Source: Gemmatimonadota bacterium (GTDB taxonomy: Bacteria > Gemmatimonadota > Gemmatimonadetes > Gemmatimonadales > Gemmatimonadaceae). From it: DNA of 5,519 bases. The DNA lies in assembly GCA_003222065.1 (NCBI GenBank), contig QHUV01000121.1:1-5519 (forward strand), in the 5' to 3' direction. A model generated the notes under the pieces. That model was not told the DNA's origin. It saw only the letters and a program-made list of their open reading frames with translations, and ran no database searches. The translations under genes were made by a program, and so were the position numbers. Shown here piece after piece: positions 1 to 5,519 of the stretch; the first letter of the stretch is position 1, and every line of letters begins with the position of its first letter.

Positions 1-234
1 GTGTCGGCCAATCGACAACGAGACGCGGCCGATACCGACGCCGACGATAAGCGCCGCGGCGACGCGCACCCACTGTGCATATCGCGGCGCGCGCCGCGCG
101 GCCGGGAATGCCTGCGCCTCGATCGCATCCCACATCTCGCCGAGGGGCATGTCTTGCTCCTCGGGCGGGCGGTTGTACGTGCGCGCCGCGTCCTGCAGCA
201 GCTCATCAAAGTGATCGTGCGTGTTGTCCGTCAT
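1..234 (-). CDS. Probable anti-sigma factor, single-pass membrane protein (partial, C-terminus outside window)
   Basis: The gene reads leftwards from ATG at 234-232 and runs off the window, leaving 78 visible residues. Its start overlaps the TGA of the sigma factor gene in an ATGA arrangement, so the two are almost certainly one transcript and translationally coupled. The visible part begins MTDNTHDHFDELLQDAAR, then a Pro/Glu-rich stretch, a Met-Trp segment (GEMWDAIEA, about residues 32-40), a basic patch (RRAPR) and one hydrophobic helix at about 58-76 (AAALIVGVGIGRVSL). This order, a short acidic cytoplasmic head followed by one transmembrane helix, fits a membrane-bound anti-sigma factor that would hold the ECF sigma at the membrane. 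No HxxxCxxC zinc-finger motif is present in the visible part. The anti-sigma role therefore rests on position and topology rather than on a diagnostic domain. The C-terminal sensor portion is not visible. Confidence 0.7.
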   Translation of the reverse strand, partial: MTDNTHDHFDELLQDAARTYNRPPEEQDMPLGEMWDAIEAQAFPAARRAPRYAQWVRVAAALIVGVGIGRVSLSIGRH

Positions 235-821
235 GACTCATACTCCTTCGCAAAATCGGCGAGCGTGGTGCGGAGCTGGGCACGCGCCGCCGACAATCGG
301 CTCTTGCAGGTGCCTTCGGCGACGCCGAGCACGCCGGCAATCTCCGTGTGGGTGTAGCCCTCCAGGTCATGCATGATCAGGGTCGTTCGATAGATCTCCG
401 GCAACGCATCGATGGCCTTGGCCAGGCGCTCACGAAGGTCGGGGTCGATGTGCCGTACCTCGCTGTTGACTGGATGCAAGGAGTCCAAGTCGTTGAGGTC
501 GGTCTCGCGCTCGCGGAGGCGGCGCACTTTGCGCATGGCATTGGCGACGACGGTGACGGTGATGCGGTGAATCCAGGTGGAGAAGGCGGCATCGCCGCGG
601 AAGTCGGCGAGCCGGTGGAATGCGCGAACGAACGTGTCCTGCGTAAACTCTCGTGCAAGTTCCGCGTCGCCCGTTAGGCGATAGGCGAGCCTGAAGACGC
701 GGGGGGCGTGCGCGTCGTACAGCTCGCGCCCGGCAAGCCGGTCTCCGGCGAGGACCCGGGCGATGAGCTCGGGTTCGTTCACCTGTGGGGTCGTCTGGAG
801 GGCAAACGCGGTCCGTGTCAC
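231..821 (-). CDS. ECF-type RNA polymerase sigma factor (sigma-70 family, RpoE-like)
   Basis: The product is an alternative sigma factor that would direct RNA polymerase to stress or envelope promoters. From the GTG at 821 it is 196 residues, normal for an ECF sigma. Region 2 lies at about residues 31-101, from GRELYDAHAPRVFRLAYRL through FTQDTFVRAFHRLADFRG (core and -10 contacts) to FSTWIHRITVTVVANAMRK. Region 4 lies at about 132-187, with ALPEIYRTTLIMHDLEGYTH, then the helix-turn-helix TEIAGVLGVAEGTCKSRLSA that reads the -35 element. Region 3 is absent, as expected. The frame stays open up to an ATG at 1013, but that would overlap the divergent gene at 994, and the extra N-terminal residues do not resemble a sigma factor. 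GTG 821 is preferred and GTG 782 (183 residues, VNEPELIARVLAGD) is the alternative. Neither has a strong Shine-Dalgarno sequence, so the exact start is uncertain. The downstream overlapping gene is its likely anti-sigma partner. Confidence 0.9.
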   Translation of the reverse strand: MTRTAFALQTTPQVNEPELIARVLAGDRLAGRELYDAHAPRVFRLAYRLTGDAELAREFTQDTFVRAFHRLADFRGDAAFSTWIHRITVTVVANAMRKVRRLRERETDLNDLDSLHPVNSEVRHIDPDLRERLAKAIDALPEIYRTTLIMHDLEGYTHTEIAGVLGVAEGTCKSRLSAARAQLRTTLADFAKEYES

Positions 822-937
822 GGTGCTCGAGGGGATTAGATGCCCTTTGTGGGGAAAGCGTTCGCTGGTTGGTGCGCCATCTCGGCTCTCGAGACTTACG
901 GCGTGTGGCGAGCGGGCGGAATGACCGAGTCCTGGGA

Positions 938-966
938 TTGACGCGAAGTACTCTACGTTATAAAGT
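938..966 (+). promoter_or_regulatory. Candidate sigma-70-type promoter for the DUF4153-like gene
   Basis: TTGACG at 938-943 matches five of six consensus -35 bases. It is followed by TATAAA at 959-964 (five of six -10 bases, 15-base spacer) or TAAAGT at 961-966 (four of six, 17-base spacer). This is the most AT-rich spot in an otherwise GC-rich gap. Transcription would start about 20 bases before the ATG at 994, giving a very short leader. It was assigned by eye only. Confidence 0.4.
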
Positions 967-968
967 AC
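948..968. promoter_or_regulatory. Interrupted palindrome, candidate operator (GTACTcTA-N5-TAaAGTAC)
   Basis: The 8-base arms match at seven of eight positions around a 5-base centre, giving a 21-bp dyad. The dyad covers the -10 region of the rightward promoter candidate, so a bound dimer would block RNA polymerase. AGTAC-type arms of this length resemble sites bound by PadR-type repressors; that link is inference from memory of similar sites. No PadR gene lies in the window, so any regulator would act in trans. Confidence 0.4.
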
Positions 969-993
969 ATCATCCCTTACCGCGTCTCTGATC

Positions 994-2694
994 ATGCCGC
1001 TCACGCCTGCCATCGACTGCGCCGCCGTCGTACCAGAAGTAGCCTCCGCACGCAGACGCTTCAGCAGTCGCGTCTTACTCGACGCCCTCTTTCTCGGAAC
1101 GCTCGCCGACGCCCTGCTTCATGAAGGGCCGGGACTCGGCCTTCTCGTCTGGATGGCCGCGTTCGCCGTCGTGTTGCGCCATCTGGTGCGCCAGCGGGGT
1201 GCCCGACTGACCCGCGAGCAGGTCGGATGGTTGGCGGCCGCGGTTTTCTTCGCTGGCTCATTCGCCTGGCGCGACAGCAGCGGCCTTCGCTTCTACAATT
1301 TCCTCGCGATGCTGGCCGCGCTCGCGCTCCTCGGAGCTACGCTATCCCACGCGTCGCCGATGCGGAGCATCCTCGGTCAACGCGTCCGCGACGTTGCACG
1401 GGCGCTTGGCCGCGTCGCGAAGGACGCGGCCTCGTCGGTGGTGATCCTGGCACTCGGCGACGCCGAGCTGGGCGACATTCCGCCGGCATGGCGCACGGGG
1501 CGCATTCGCGCCGCGATGAGCGCTTCACTAATCGCGTTACCGCTGCTCGTTGTCTTCGGCATTCTCTTCAGCGCCGCCGATCCGATGTTCGGCGCGCTGT
1601 TCGCCTTGCCGAAGATGAATCTGGGTGAGGTCGGCAGTCACTTGGCGATCGCCGGCTTCTTCACTTGGGTGGTCGGAGGATGGCTGCGCGGCGCGGTCGT
1701 CGACGACAGCGCGCCATCGTCGCGAGTCAGCCGTGCCGTTGTCACGTTAGGCACGTTGGACGTAACGATCATCCTCGGCGGCCTCGTTGCCCTGTTCGCG
1801 CTCTTCGTGGGCGTTCAGATCGGTTGGCTGTTCGGTGGTGAGCGGCTGGTTCGCTCGACGACTGGGCTTGGCTACGCGCAGTATGCCCGCCACGGATTCT
1901 TCGAGCTCGTGTGGGTATCGCTGTTGGTGCTCCCGGTGCTTCTTGGCACGCGGGCCTCGTTAGGTCACGGAGACGCCGCGGCGGAGCGCCGGCATCGATT
2001 GCTGGCGGTGCCGCTGATTGGATTGGTCGGGGGCGTGATGGCCTCGGCGCTCGGACGAATGGGGCTTTACGTGCATTACTACGGCCTCAGCACGGATCGC
2101 TTGTTCGCGAGCGTATTCATGGGCTGGCTCGCGGTCGTCTTCGCATGGCTTGGCCTAACGGTGCTCCGCGGACGCTCACGCGACTTCGCCGCGGGAATGA
2201 CCGTCACAGGATTCCTAACGATCGCCATGCTGAACTTCGCCAACCCGGATGCGCTCGTGGCGCGAGTCAATATTGCTCGCGCGCGGCTCGCGCCGACGCT
2301 CTCTGATAGCGTACCCCCGATCGATTACTCGTATCTCGCGTCGTCACTCGATGGCGATGCCGTCGATTACGTCATTCGCGCGCTGGTCGCGGCGCCCGTG
2401 CTGCCGGCGACGAGCCGGACGCGCGCACTCGAGGTGCGAGCGCGGTGTGACGCTGTGAAGACACTGTTCACGCGTTGGCAGGAGAACGTGCCGGTCGAGT
2501 TCGCGCATCAGGACCTCGATTGGCGGCTTTGGAATGCTGCCGCCTGGCGGGCGCGAAGAGCTGTGCGGAGCCAGGAGAAGGCGTTGCGGGGCGTGACCTG
2601 CTGGGACGCGGGTGGCGAAGCAGCATTCGGCTCGCGTGAATGGCGTCGCCCGGTGCCCGGCGAGCAGTGGTACGTCATGCCGCGCCAGCCGTGA
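994..2694 (+). CDS. Polytopic membrane protein, DUF4153/DUF4173-like, with soluble C-terminal domain
   Basis: This 566-residue integral membrane protein has no known function. Hydrophobic segments fall at about residues 28-44, 48-63, 76-92, 100-118, 174-194, 214-232, 252-274, 302-318, 336-356, 370-390 and 397-414, so about eleven helices. The family call rests on the motif GYAQYARHGFFELVWVSLL (about 293-311), which matches the YAxYARRGFFEL signature of DUF4173-type proteins, and on LGRMGLYVHYYGLSTDRLFA (353-372) just before the last helices. Residues from about 430 to the end form a hydrophilic tail rich in Arg and Trp, with two Cys (484 and 536). That tail is not part of the membrane domain and was not recognised. 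ATG 994 is chosen because the hydrophobic region begins soon after and an earlier start would run into the promoter. No Shine-Dalgarno sequence precedes it. It is divergent from the ECF sigma gene, so it could belong to that regulon, but nothing proves this. Confidence 0.8.
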   Translation: MPLTPAIDCAAVVPEVASARRRFSSRVLLDALFLGTLADALLHEGPGLGLLVWMAAFAVVLRHLVRQRGARLTREQVGWLAAAVFFAGSFAWRDSSGLRFYNFLAMLAALALLGATLSHASPMRSILGQRVRDVARALGRVAKDAASSVVILALGDAELGDIPPAWRTGRIRAAMSASLIALPLLVVFGILFSAADPMFGALFALPKMNLGEVGSHLAIAGFFTWVVGGWLRGAVVDDSAPSSRVSRAVVTLGTLDVTIILGGLVALFALFVGVQIGWLFGGERLVRSTTGLGYAQYARHGFFELVWVSLLVLPVLLGTRASLGHGDAAAERRHRLLAVPLIGLVGGVMASALGRMGLYVHYYGLSTDRLFASVFMGWLAVVFAWLGLTVLRGRSRDFAAGMTVTGFLTIAMLNFANPDALVARVNIARARLAPTLSDSVPPIDYSYLASSLDGDAVDYVIRALVAAPVLPATSRTRALEVRARCDAVKTLFTRWQENVPVEFAHQDLDWRLWNAAAWRARRAVRSQEKALRGVTCWDAGGEAAFGSREWRRPVPGEQWYVMPRQP

Positions 2695-2738
2695 GGGCTC
2701 TTTCGCGGCGGGATAGCGCTATGTAGCGTGAGGACGTG
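2695..2738 (+). promoter_or_regulatory. Short leader with palindrome and ribosome binding site before the AraC-type gene
   Basis: The 44-base gap contains a perfect 10-bp palindrome, ATAGCGCTAT (2713-2722), followed at once by a second TAGCG. GAGG at 2730-2733 sits five bases before ATG 2739, and this decides the start in favour of that ATG over the GTG at 2736. The palindrome could be an operator for the downstream gene. No convincing terminator for the upstream gene is visible, so read-through is possible. Confidence 0.35.
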
Positions 2739-3491
2739 ATGCCGCCCATTCCCGCACCCTACGTCGAGCACGAACCGCTGCCACTGTTGCGGGAATACGT
2801 GGAGTGCCTTTGGACGCGCGGTACGTCGGAGCCTAACGCACAGCATTACGTCATTCCCGACGGCTGCATCGATCTCGTGCTTGCGTATGGCGCGGCCGGC
2901 GGCGAGCCGCCACGGGTCGCGCTCGCCGTCGGAACGATGACGCGTCCGCTCGTGGTCGGCGCAGACGAAGCGTGCGCATACGTCGGCGTCCGTTTCTGGC
3001 CGGGGAGAGCACTGCCATTCCTCGGCGTGCCGGCGTCGGAGCTCACGGACCTGCGGATCGACATCGCCGAGCTGTGGCCAGACCATGAGCAGTGTTTAGC
3101 GAATTTATATGCTATTGGGGAGCTCTCCGCGCTCGAAGGAGTGCTGCTGCGCCGACTTGGCGGCACACAACCAGTCGATCGGTCGGTCGATGCCGCGGTG
3201 CGGGCGATTCTTCGCGCCGGTGGGAATCTGTCGATTGCATCCCTCGCACCGGCCCTTGGCGTGACGCGTCAGCATCTGGCGCGCGCCTTCGCGCGGCACG
3301 TCGGTGTCCCCCCCAAGACGTTCGCGCGCGTCACTCGCGTGCGGCGCGCGTTGGCCAAGGCGCGGGTCGCGACCGCGGTCGATTGGGCCGCGCTCGCGAT
3401 CGACGTCGGCTATTACGATCAGGCGCATCTCGCCGGTGAGGTCCGTGAGCTCACGGGTCGAACGCCCAGCGAGTGGCTCGTCGGCGCCTGA
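2739..3491 (+). CDS. AraC-family transcriptional regulator with DUF6597-like N-terminal domain
   Basis: This 250-residue regulator is probably a cytoplasmic DNA-binding protein. The N-terminal half has the hallmarks of the DUF6597 sensor domain: an early PLLREYVECLW, HYVIPDGCIDLVLAYG (about 34-49), and the segment YVGVRFWPGRALPFLGVPAS (about 81-100), where this group usually carries an FxPG signature. The C-terminal 95 residues form an AraC DNA-binding domain. Its first helix-turn-helix is around LSIASLAPALGVTRQHLARAF and its second around WAALAIDVGYYDQAHLAGEV, ending in the typical LTGRTPSEWL. The GYYDQAHL and PKTFARVTR motifs are classic for this subgroup. ATG 2739 has a well-placed GAGG, while a GTG three bases earlier is too close to it. 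It lies 91 bases upstream of a VOC protein and a transporter in the same direction, so it is the natural candidate to control them. Its ligand is unknown. Confidence 0.9.
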   Translation: MPPIPAPYVEHEPLPLLREYVECLWTRGTSEPNAQHYVIPDGCIDLVLAYGAAGGEPPRVALAVGTMTRPLVVGADEACAYVGVRFWPGRALPFLGVPASELTDLRIDIAELWPDHEQCLANLYAIGELSALEGVLLRRLGGTQPVDRSVDAAVRAILRAGGNLSIASLAPALGVTRQHLARAFARHVGVPPKTFARVTRVRRALAKARVATAVDWAALAIDVGYYDQAHLAGEVRELTGRTPSEWLVGA

Positions 3492-3582
3492 CGATCGGGC
3501 GTCGCACTCGCGATTCCATTTTTCCAAGACTTGCACCGTCGTGTGCAGCACATTCGCGGAAACCCTCACGGAGCTTGCACGA
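3492..3582 (+). promoter_or_regulatory. Gap with repeated TTGCAC half-sites, candidate control region of the VOC-transporter pair
   Basis: The 91-base gap holds CTTGCAC at 3530-3536 and again at 3574-3580, starts 44 bases apart (about four helical turns). An inverted GTGCA at 3543-3547 forms a TGCAC-N6-GTGCA dyad with the first copy. Direct repeats with helical phasing suit AraC-type binding. GGAG at 3570-3573 lies nine bases before ATG 3583 and serves as the ribosome binding site. A run of five T at 3519-3523 follows only a weak 4-bp stem, so a terminator is doubtful. No clear -10/-35 pair was found. Confidence 0.3.
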
Positions 3583-3993
3583 ATGGATCGCAGTGAGATG
3601 CGCAAGTTGAGCCCCTTGTTGACGGTCGAGGCGATCGAGCCGTGCCTCCCGTTTTGGGTGGATCGACTCGGCTTTGCGAAGACGGTCGAGGTCCCGGACG
3701 GAGCGTCGCTCGGCTTCGTCATTCTTGCGAAAGACGGCGTGGAGGTCATGTACCAGTCGCGGGCGAGTGTGGAGAAAGACATTCCGCCGCTGGCACAGGG
3801 CGCGAGCACCGCGCTGCCGGCGATGGGCGTCTTTATCGAGGTGGGTGACATCGACGCGGTAGAGCGAGCATTGGCGGGGATCGAGCAGGTGATTCCGCGG
3901 CGTCGGACGTTCTACGGGATGGACGAAGTGGTAGTGCGCGATCCCGGCGGGTATGTGGTCGTGTTTGCGCAACCGGTAGGCGCCGGGGCGTGA
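3583..3993 (+). CDS. VOC-superfamily protein (glyoxalase/bleomycin-resistance fold)
   Basis: The product is a 136-residue single-domain protein with the paired beta-alpha-beta-beta-beta layout of the VOC fold. The first module is LSPLLTVEAIEPCLPFWVDRL (9-29) followed by GFAKTVEVPD, GFVILAKDGVEVMYQ. The second is MGVFIEVGDIDAVERALAG (81-99), then TFYGMDEVVVRDPGGYVVVFAQP. The motif YGMDEVVVRDPGGYVVVFAQ is the usual C-terminal signature. The positions that usually carry metal ligands look replaced. The first strand has Leu-Thr-Val where glyoxalase-type enzymes carry His. The last strand reads GYVVVFAQ where a Glu is common (GNxxELxQ). A non-metal binding role, such as ligand sequestration, is therefore more likely than enzyme activity, and the substrate is unknown. 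ATG 3583 has GGAG nine bases upstream; ATG 3598 is the alternative. Its stop overlaps the start of the transporter gene (GTGA), implying co-translation. Confidence 0.85.
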   Translation: MDRSEMRKLSPLLTVEAIEPCLPFWVDRLGFAKTVEVPDGASLGFVILAKDGVEVMYQSRASVEKDIPPLAQGASTALPAMGVFIEVGDIDAVERALAGIEQVIPRRRTFYGMDEVVVRDPGGYVVVFAQPVGAGA

Positions 3994-5300
3994 TCGACGA
4001 GGGAAGTTCGCTTGCTCGTCGCCTGGGACTGTTCGACGCGACGATGATCGTGATGGGCGGAATCATCGGCGCCGGGATCTTCATCAATCCGTCCGTCGTC
4101 GCGCGGCTGGTTCACACGCCGGCGCTGATCCTGGCGCCATGGATCGTGGGTGGTGCGATTGCCCTCGCCGGCGCGTTCGTGTACGCCGAGCTCGCGGATC
4201 GGAAGCCGGATGTGGGCGGACAGTACGCGTACATCCGCGACGCATTCCATCCGATGGTGGCATTTCTTTACGGTTGGACGTTGCTGCTGGTGACGCAGAC
4301 GGGAGGGATGGCCGCGGTCGCGATGACGTTCGCGGCGTACTTTCGCGAGCTGAGCGCCACGAACCTAACGCCGCCGGTTTTGGCGGTAGTGACCCTCCTC
4401 GTCCTCACGGCGATCAACTGTCTCGGCGTGCGCGCGGGGAGCAATGTCCAGAGCGCGCTGATGGTGACGAAGATCGTCGCTGTGGTTGTGCTCATCGTCG
4501 CCGGACTCGCCTCCCGCGGCGCCCCGGCGGCCGCGCCGGTGCATAGCGAGGCTGACTTGCCACTCAGCGCGCTGGCCGCGGCGATGGTCCCGGTATTGTT
4601 CGCGTACGGTGGTTGGCAAACGGCGTCATTCGTGAGCGGCGAGATGCGCGCGCCGCGGCGCGACCTGCCGCGGGCGCTGCTGATTGGAGTGCTTGGTGTC
4701 GTCGTGCTGTATGTGGCGGTGAACATCGTGTGTCTTTACGTGCTCGGCACCGACGGCCTCGCGGCGACGGCGACGCCGGCGTCCGCGGTGATGAGGCGGG
4801 TGTTGGGACCGCCCGGCGCGCAGCTCATTGCCACGGGCATCGCCATCTCGACGGTCGGCTTTTTGAGCCAAGGGATGCTGACGGCGCCGCGGGTGTACTT
4901 CGCCATGGCGCGCGACGGCATGTTCTTTCGCGGCGTCGGCTACGTCAGTCCGCGTTCGCGCGCGCCGGTGGTGGCAATCGCCGTGCAAGGCGTCTGGGCA
5001 TCGGTGATCGCATTGTCGGGCAAGTATGAGCAAATACTCAATTACGTCGTCGCTCTCGACGCCGTGTTCTTTGGACTAACGGGCGCGGCGCTGGTCGTGC
5101 TGCGCCGCCGGGATCCGGTGTCCGCCAGCGGCGGCTTCCGGATGCCCGGGCACCCGTGGACGACGATGGTCTTCGTCGGTGCCTTCTGGGCGCTGGCGGT
5201 GAACACGGTGATTCAGAATCCGCGATCGGCGGGAATCGGCGTATTGATCCTGCTCGCGGGCGTGCCGGCATATTTCTTCTGGCGGCGTCGCGCTGCCTAA
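3990..5300 (+). CDS. APC-superfamily amino acid permease (LAT/SteT-like)
   Basis: This 436-residue inner-membrane transporter has about twelve helices, near residues 15-37, 47-67, 88-110, 127-145, 158-174, 192-214, 228-251, 279-300, 325-343, 350-371, 392-409 and 413-431. Diagnostic motifs are the substrate-backbone-binding loop of helix 1, GGIIGAGIFINP (23-34); helix 2 with FVYAELADRKPDVGGQYAYI (63-82); helix 6 FAYGGWQ (204-210) with the following GEMRAPRRDLPRAL (217-230); and RVYFAMARDGMFF (301-313). These place it with amino acid antiporters/permeases such as the L-type transporters and SteT rather than with other APC branches. The exact amino acid cannot be read from the sequence. The start is GTG 3990, inside the stop of the VOC gene. 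The region before it has only a weak GGGG, so translation probably depends on the upstream gene. It ends in TAA ten bases before the stop of a converging gene. Confidence 0.92.
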   Translation: MIDEGSSLARRLGLFDATMIVMGGIIGAGIFINPSVVARLVHTPALILAPWIVGGAIALAGAFVYAELADRKPDVGGQYAYIRDAFHPMVAFLYGWTLLLVTQTGGMAAVAMTFAAYFRELSATNLTPPVLAVVTLLVLTAINCLGVRAGSNVQSALMVTKIVAVVVLIVAGLASRGAPAAAPVHSEADLPLSALAAAMVPVLFAYGGWQTASFVSGEMRAPRRDLPRALLIGVLGVVVLYVAVNIVCLYVLGTDGLAATATPASAVMRRVLGPPGAQLIATGIAISTVGFLSQGMLTAPRVYFAMARDGMFFRGVGYVSPRSRAPVVAIAVQGVWASVIALSGKYEQILNYVVALDAVFFGLTGAALVVLRRRDPVSASGGFRMPGHPWTTMVFVGAFWALAVNTVIQNPRSAGIGVLILLAGVPAYFFWRRRAA

Positions 5301-5310
5301 CGCGCGCGAC

Positions 5311-5519
5311 TCAGGGATGCCCGCGCAGCCGCTCAGGCGTTCGGGTCCAGACGAGAATCGTCCCGCACCCCTGCTTCGTGCGGAATTCCGCGGGAGTCAT
5401 CGACACGGTATAAACCTCCATCCCGCTGATCTCTTCCGGTTGAATGAGGCTGTTGAGATCCGTCAGCTCCCAGTTCACCAGTTGCTTGCCGTCGAGGAAA
5501 ATCGCTGGGGTGCACGCGG
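5311..5519 (-). CDS. C-terminal end of a probable plug-domain or carboxypeptidase-regulatory-like outer-membrane-associated protein (partial)
   Basis: Reading leftwards from the window edge, 68 codons are open to a TGA at 5313-5311; the start lies outside. The visible residues include ACTPAIFLDGKQL, DLNSLIQPEEISGMEVYTVS, TPAEFRTKQ and GCGTILVWTR. This order, Cys-x-Pro plus a short strand with DG, then (I/L)xPxxIxGxEVY, PAEF, and GCGTIxxWTR, is the pattern of the TonB-receptor plug domain at the C-terminus of carboxypeptidase-regulatory-like proteins common in Gemmatimonadota. The two visible Cys could form a disulfide. An ATG-initiated frame on the same strand at 5515-5333 is a shadow in another register. 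The gene converges on the transporter with only 10 bases between stops and no obvious terminator hairpin. The function is unknown; a cell-envelope role is likely. Confidence 0.72.
   Translation of the reverse strand, partial: ACTPAIFLDGKQLVNWELTDLNSLIQPEEISGMEVYTVSMTPAEFRTKQGCGTILVWTRTPERLRGHP

Larger units (their letters stand above)
822..993. other. Divergent intergenic region between sigma factor and membrane-protein genes
   Basis: These 172 bases separate two divergently read genes and should carry both promoters. The right half contains the rightward promoter and palindrome listed separately. On the minus strand the same spot also offers a TATAAC -10-like hexamer (962-957) that could serve the sigma gene, but no good -35 lies upstream of it. 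No clear ECF-type autoregulatory promoter was recognised. The minus frame is open throughout, but its conceptual product looks non-coding. Confidence 0.5.

Noticed and set aside
1..357. Plus-strand open frame of 118 codons at the left edge
   Set aside because: It is antisense to the anti-sigma-like and sigma genes, which both have coherent protein features on the other strand.
822..1013. N-terminal extension of the sigma factor up to ATG 1013
   Set aside because: It would overlap the divergent gene start and its promoter, and the added 64 residues do not look like sigma sequence.
2682..2700. Small AGCC/GGCT hairpin at the end of the DUF4153-like gene as a terminator
   Set aside because: A four-base stem without a T-run is not sufficient.
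2508..3086. Open frame of 192 codons on the minus strand
   Set aside because: It is antisense to the end of the membrane protein and the start of the AraC-type gene, with low-complexity basic composition and no motif.
3493..3523. Intrinsic terminator after the AraC-type gene
   Set aside because: Five T residues are present, but the only stem (ATCG with CGAT around a 13-base loop) is too weak and not adjacent to the T-run.
3304..3582. N-terminal extension of the VOC protein back to an ATG inside the AraC-type gene
   Set aside because: The extra 93 residues are Arg/Ser-rich shadow translation of the AraC domain. ATG 3583 has a good ribosome binding site and gives the normal VOC length.
3105..3851. 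Long open frame of 248 codons on the minus strand
   Set aside because: It lies antisense to both the AraC-type and VOC genes and crosses their gap. Its composition is Arg/Ser-rich with no recognisable domain; this is a typical shadow in GC-rich DNA.

Overview
The window is GC-rich, densely packed bacterial chromosomal DNA with six protein-coding genes. Two of them are cut by the window ends. No RNA gene, CRISPR array, insertion sequence or phage gene was seen. Three things suggest the phylum Gemmatimonadota or a close relative: an ECF sigma factor followed by a one-helix anti-sigma-like protein with no zinc finger; a C-terminal tail of the kind seen in plug-domain outer-membrane proteins, ending in GCGTILVWTR; and general codon style. 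This placement is inference from family resemblance, not proof.

Left part (1-993): an ECF-type sigma factor is read leftwards. Its stop codon overlaps the ATG of a small membrane protein (probable anti-sigma factor) that runs off the left edge. A 172-base gap separates the sigma gene from a rightward gene. That gap holds a candidate promoter (TTGACG, then TATAAA/TAAAGT) overlapped by a 21-bp interrupted palindrome that looks like an operator.

Middle part (994-3491): a 566-residue polytopic membrane protein of the DUF4153/DUF4173 type with a soluble C-terminal domain of unknown function. It is followed by an AraC-type regulator with a DUF6597-like N-terminal domain.

Right part (3492-5519): after a 91-base gap come a small VOC (glyoxalase/bleomycin-resistance fold) protein and an APC-superfamily amino acid transporter. 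The two overlap by 4 bases (GTGA) and are probably translated together. The AraC regulator just upstream is the obvious candidate controller. Converging on the transporter from the right edge is the C-terminal end of a probable TonB-receptor-plug-like or carboxypeptidase-regulatory-like protein.

The genes form two units: a sigma/anti-sigma pair divergent from a membrane protein of unknown role, and a putative regulator-VOC-transporter cassette. The most unusual global signal is a 7-mer, CCTAACG, found eight times on the two strands, well above what base composition predicts.
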